From positions 611,434 to 675,433 of the forward strand of contig JAHBTK010000001.1 in the NCBI GenBank assembly GCA_019638625.1: a stretch of 64,000 bases of DNA. Reading direction: 5' to 3'. Source of the DNA: Chitinophagaceae bacterium. Lineage in GTDB: Bacteria > Bacteroidota > Bacteroidia > Chitinophagales > Chitinophagaceae. Both the position numbers and the translations under genes were made by a program. Each line of letters opens with the position of its first letter. Position 1 is the first letter of the stretch. A model generated the notes under the pieces. The model was not told the origin of the DNA. It saw only the letters and a program-made list of their open reading frames with translations, and did no database searches. Below, piece by piece: positions 62,036-64,000 of this stretch.

Positions 62036-64000
62036 TCAAAATGCAGTTTTTTCGAGGTGGTCTTCCAGTTTCAGTTTTTCTATCCCGTCTTTCATCCACA
62101 CCGGAGCGGGTTTTCCTTTCAGGTAATGATCGAAAAACTGCATCATGCGCACCGCATAGTCTTTCCGGTTCTCCATCTTCATCAGTCCGTGGTTTTCTCC
62201 CTTGTACTGCAACAGGATAACGGGCTTTTTCAAACGGCGCAATGCGCTGTAAAATTCTATACCCTGTGTGAAATCTACCGCCCCATCCTTGTCGTTGTGC
62301 ATGAGCAATATGGGAGTGGTTACTTTTTTAACATGGTATACGGGGGAGTTTCTCAGGTAGGCATCCCAATTCTCCCAGGGGCCGCCCCTGAATCTTCCCT
62401 GGGAAGATTCAAAAATGGGCATATTGCCAATGCCTGCATTCCAGTAAATAAGGTCATACATGCTCACCAGGTTGGTAAGGGGTGCGCCGGCTGCCGCGGC
62501 TTTGAACATGTTGGTTTGGGTAGCCAAAAAGCAGGTTTGATAACCACCCCAGCTATGGCCCTGGATGCCGATGGCATTTTCGTCAATCACTCCGGTTTGC
62601 ATCGCTGCCTTCACCGCCGGTAATACACACCACACCGCGCTCATACCGGGGTCGTCGAGCGTGTATACAATGTCCGGCATGAATACCGCGTATCCATTGC
62701 TGGTATAAACATTCGGGTGCCAGGCACCGCCGGGGTAATCGGGACTGCTGTATTGGTGCAGCGACTGCGACATCCTTTCATAATAATAAACAATGGTAGG
62801 ATACTTTTTCCCTTTTTCATATCCCGCGGGCAGGAAGAGGGCGCCCTGTAAAGAGTCGCCTTTATCGGATATGTAATCTACCAACTGCACACCGGCACTC
62901 CATATGTACTTTCCGGCATCCGGTGTGTTTTTGGTTACCTGCCTGGCATCTCCGAAACTTTCATTGCTGACAAAGTATTCGGTCGGCTGGTTGAACTTTT
63001 CCTTCGCATACAGGAAAGCGTTAGTATGCTTTGCTTTGCTGAAATTCCGTACCAGGATATCATCCCATACCAGTTGCTTTACACCTGCCTGCAGGCCATT
63101 TTTTCCCGCATCTATACGGACTATTCCCATCTTTTTGGTATTCTCTCCATATGCCCGGATATAAGCGGGTTTCTTTACGTCATATCCTTTCTCATCCGGA
63201 TCGGTTATATAACGGAACTGGTAACGGATCTTATCCCTGCGCCCGTTTTGCGTGAGGTTAACCGCCGCGGTATGGGTATTAACCGGCACCTGCCAGATAT
63301 CCCAGAGGTCATTGATCAATACATATTTATTATCGTTGCTCCATCCCAGTAAATTGGTTAATGGCTTTTCTACATTATGGTCATCTTCGGTATCGATAAA
63401 GCTTACAGGTATTTTCTCCGTGATATTACTGCTGCTGCCGGTGGCGATATTGTACACGTAAAAATGCCCGTCTTTACCATAGATGAATTTGGTTCCGTCC
63501 GGCGATGGACGGGGAGAGGAGTTGAAGCCGGGCAGGTACATTTTTTTTGCAAACAGGGTTTTCTCACCACTATTGGCATCTATAATATAAACATCCTGGT
63601 AGTCCTGTCCATCCAGGTTCATATCCAGTTCGTAGTCACGGATATCCGCGGCAAGAGCGTATTGATGCTTCGGCAAAACAATTATTTGTTCCGCAGTGCT
63701 GTCGTTCAATTGTATGAATTTTTTTGCCGTTACGTTGTATATACCTACATAACTGAAGTTTTTGTCTCTTTGTTCCTGCACCTGCTGCCGGCTTTGCAAC
63801 CGTTTGTCCTTCCAGTGCCAGATGGTCATGTCGGGCTTGTCTGCTTCATTCTTTTTAGGCGCTGCCGCTGTTTGTTTGTTGGCGGTTTCCATTTTTTCCA
63901 GCGCTTTTTTCAGGTCAGCAACCGATTTGATAGCGGTGTCCTTCTTCAGGTTCGCCAGTTTGGCGGAATCGGATAATACCGCCGTTTTTGTACTGTCTTT
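62036..64000 (-). CDS. S9-family peptidase (prolyl oligopeptidase type), N-terminus outside the window
   Basis: The frame is open to the last base, so the protein is longer than seen; an internal ATG at 63892 is not needed as start. A beta-propeller-like region (NKYVLINDLWDIWQVPVNTH; GTKFIYGKDGHFYVYNIATG) precedes the alpha/beta-hydrolase domain. The catalytic Ser is in IGIQGHSWGGYQTCFLA, Asp in LLMHNDKDGAVDFTQG and His in YKGENHGLMKMENR. Such secreted enzymes cleave short peptides after proline or related residues. Convergent with the AI-2E transporter gene, 70 bp apart. Confidence 0.9.
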   Translation of the reverse strand, partial: KDSTKTAVLSDSAKLANLKKDTAIKSVADLKKALEKMETANKQTAAAPKKNEADKPDMTIWHWKDKRLQSRQQVQEQRDKNFSYVGIYNVTAKKFIQLNDSTAEQIIVLPKHQYALAADIRDYELDMNLDGQDYQDVYIIDANSGEKTLFAKKMYLPGFNSSPRPSPDGTKFIYGKDGHFYVYNIATGSSSNITEKIPVSFIDTEDDHNVEKPLTNLLGWSNDNKYVLINDLWDIWQVPVNTHTAAVNLTQNGRRDKIRYQFRYITDPDEKGYDVKKPAYIRAYGENTKKMGIVRIDAGKNGLQAGVKQLVWDDILVRNFSKAKHTNAFLYAKEKFNQPTEYFVSNESFGDARQVTKNTPDAGKYIWSAGVQLVDYISDKGDSLQGALFLPAGYEKGKKYPTIVYYYERMSQSLHQYSSPDYPGGAWHPNVYTSNGYAVFMPDIVYTLDDPGMSAVWCVLPAVKAAMQTGVIDENAIGIQGHSWGGYQTCFLATQTNMFKAAAAGAPLTNLVSMYDLIYWNAGIGNMPIFESSQGRFRGGPWENWDAYLRNSPVYHVKKVTTPILLMHNDKDGAVDFTQGIEFYSALRRLKKPVILLQYKGENHGLMKMENRKDYAVRMMQFFDHYLKGKPAPVWMKDGIEKLKLEDHLEKTAF

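Noticed and set aside
62057..62623. A 188-codon frame on the + strand
   Set aside because: Opposite the S9 peptidase catalytic domain with intact Ser, Asp and His motifs.

Overview
The window looks like a junction between an integrative/conjugative element (ICE) and the chromosome of a Bacteroidota bacterium, most likely of the Chitinophagaceae type. The signs are RteC, Xis-like and Exc-like genes of the CTnDOT type, SusC/SusD and FecR genes, a type IX secretion sorting domain, TANNTTTG-type promoters and DUF5916. The lineage is inferred from gene families only. No rRNA, tRNA or CRISPR array was found.

Positions 1 to about 32,365 are mobile-element DNA, visibly more AT-rich than the rest. 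Positions 1-14,702 are metal-resistance cargo, all on the + strand. It starts with the end of a P-type cation ATPase gene. A tightly packed set follows: an ATP-cone/nuclease fusion, a metallo-beta-lactamase-fold RNase-like protein, an AMP/thymidine phosphorylase and a PRPP synthetase. Next come a TolC-like channel with two CusB-like adaptors, then a periplasmic copper block (beta-propeller, DUF3347, DUF305, a YHS/TRASH-like lipoprotein, a haem-binding-domain protein and a multicopper oxidase). Positions 14,955-32,165 are the element's own machinery: an RteC protein at each side, a very large methylase-helicase gene split by an IS1380-like insertion, DUF1896, an arsenic operon (arsR, DUF6428, arsC, acr3), an ORF6N protein, topoisomerase III, a DUF4099/DUF3945 protein and two small excisionase-like HTH proteins. 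The HTH-HTH-DUF3945-TopB order matches xis2c-xis2d-orf3-exc of CTnDOT. No integrase, relaxase or tra gene lies in the window.

From about 32,366 onward the DNA is chromosomal. A short open frame resembling the tail of an ECF sigma factor abuts the element end, followed by FecR, SusC, SusD and a LamG lipoprotein: a substrate-uptake locus whose sigma factor seems to have been cut. Then come a DUF5916 outer-membrane protein, a Gfo/Idh/MocA oxidoreductase, HxlR divergent from DoxX-pirin, a GH16 glycanase, an AAA-ATPase remnant, a giant six-repeat CARDB protein with a sorting domain, and a beta-helix protein. After these lie a GxxExxY nuclease-like gene inside CACGAAT inverted repeats, a truncated and an intact histidine kinase followed by a LuxR-type regulator, a ceramidase-like protein, a sugar isomerase-like protein, an AI-2E transporter and a partial S9 peptidase.

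The most interesting items are a perfect 36-bp palindrome between rteC and the xis-like genes, the cleanly reconstructable IS insertion in the DarB-like gene, the nucleotide-metabolism module inside metal cargo, the GxxExxY repeat cassette beside a truncated kinase copy, and the sigma-factor remnant at the element edge.
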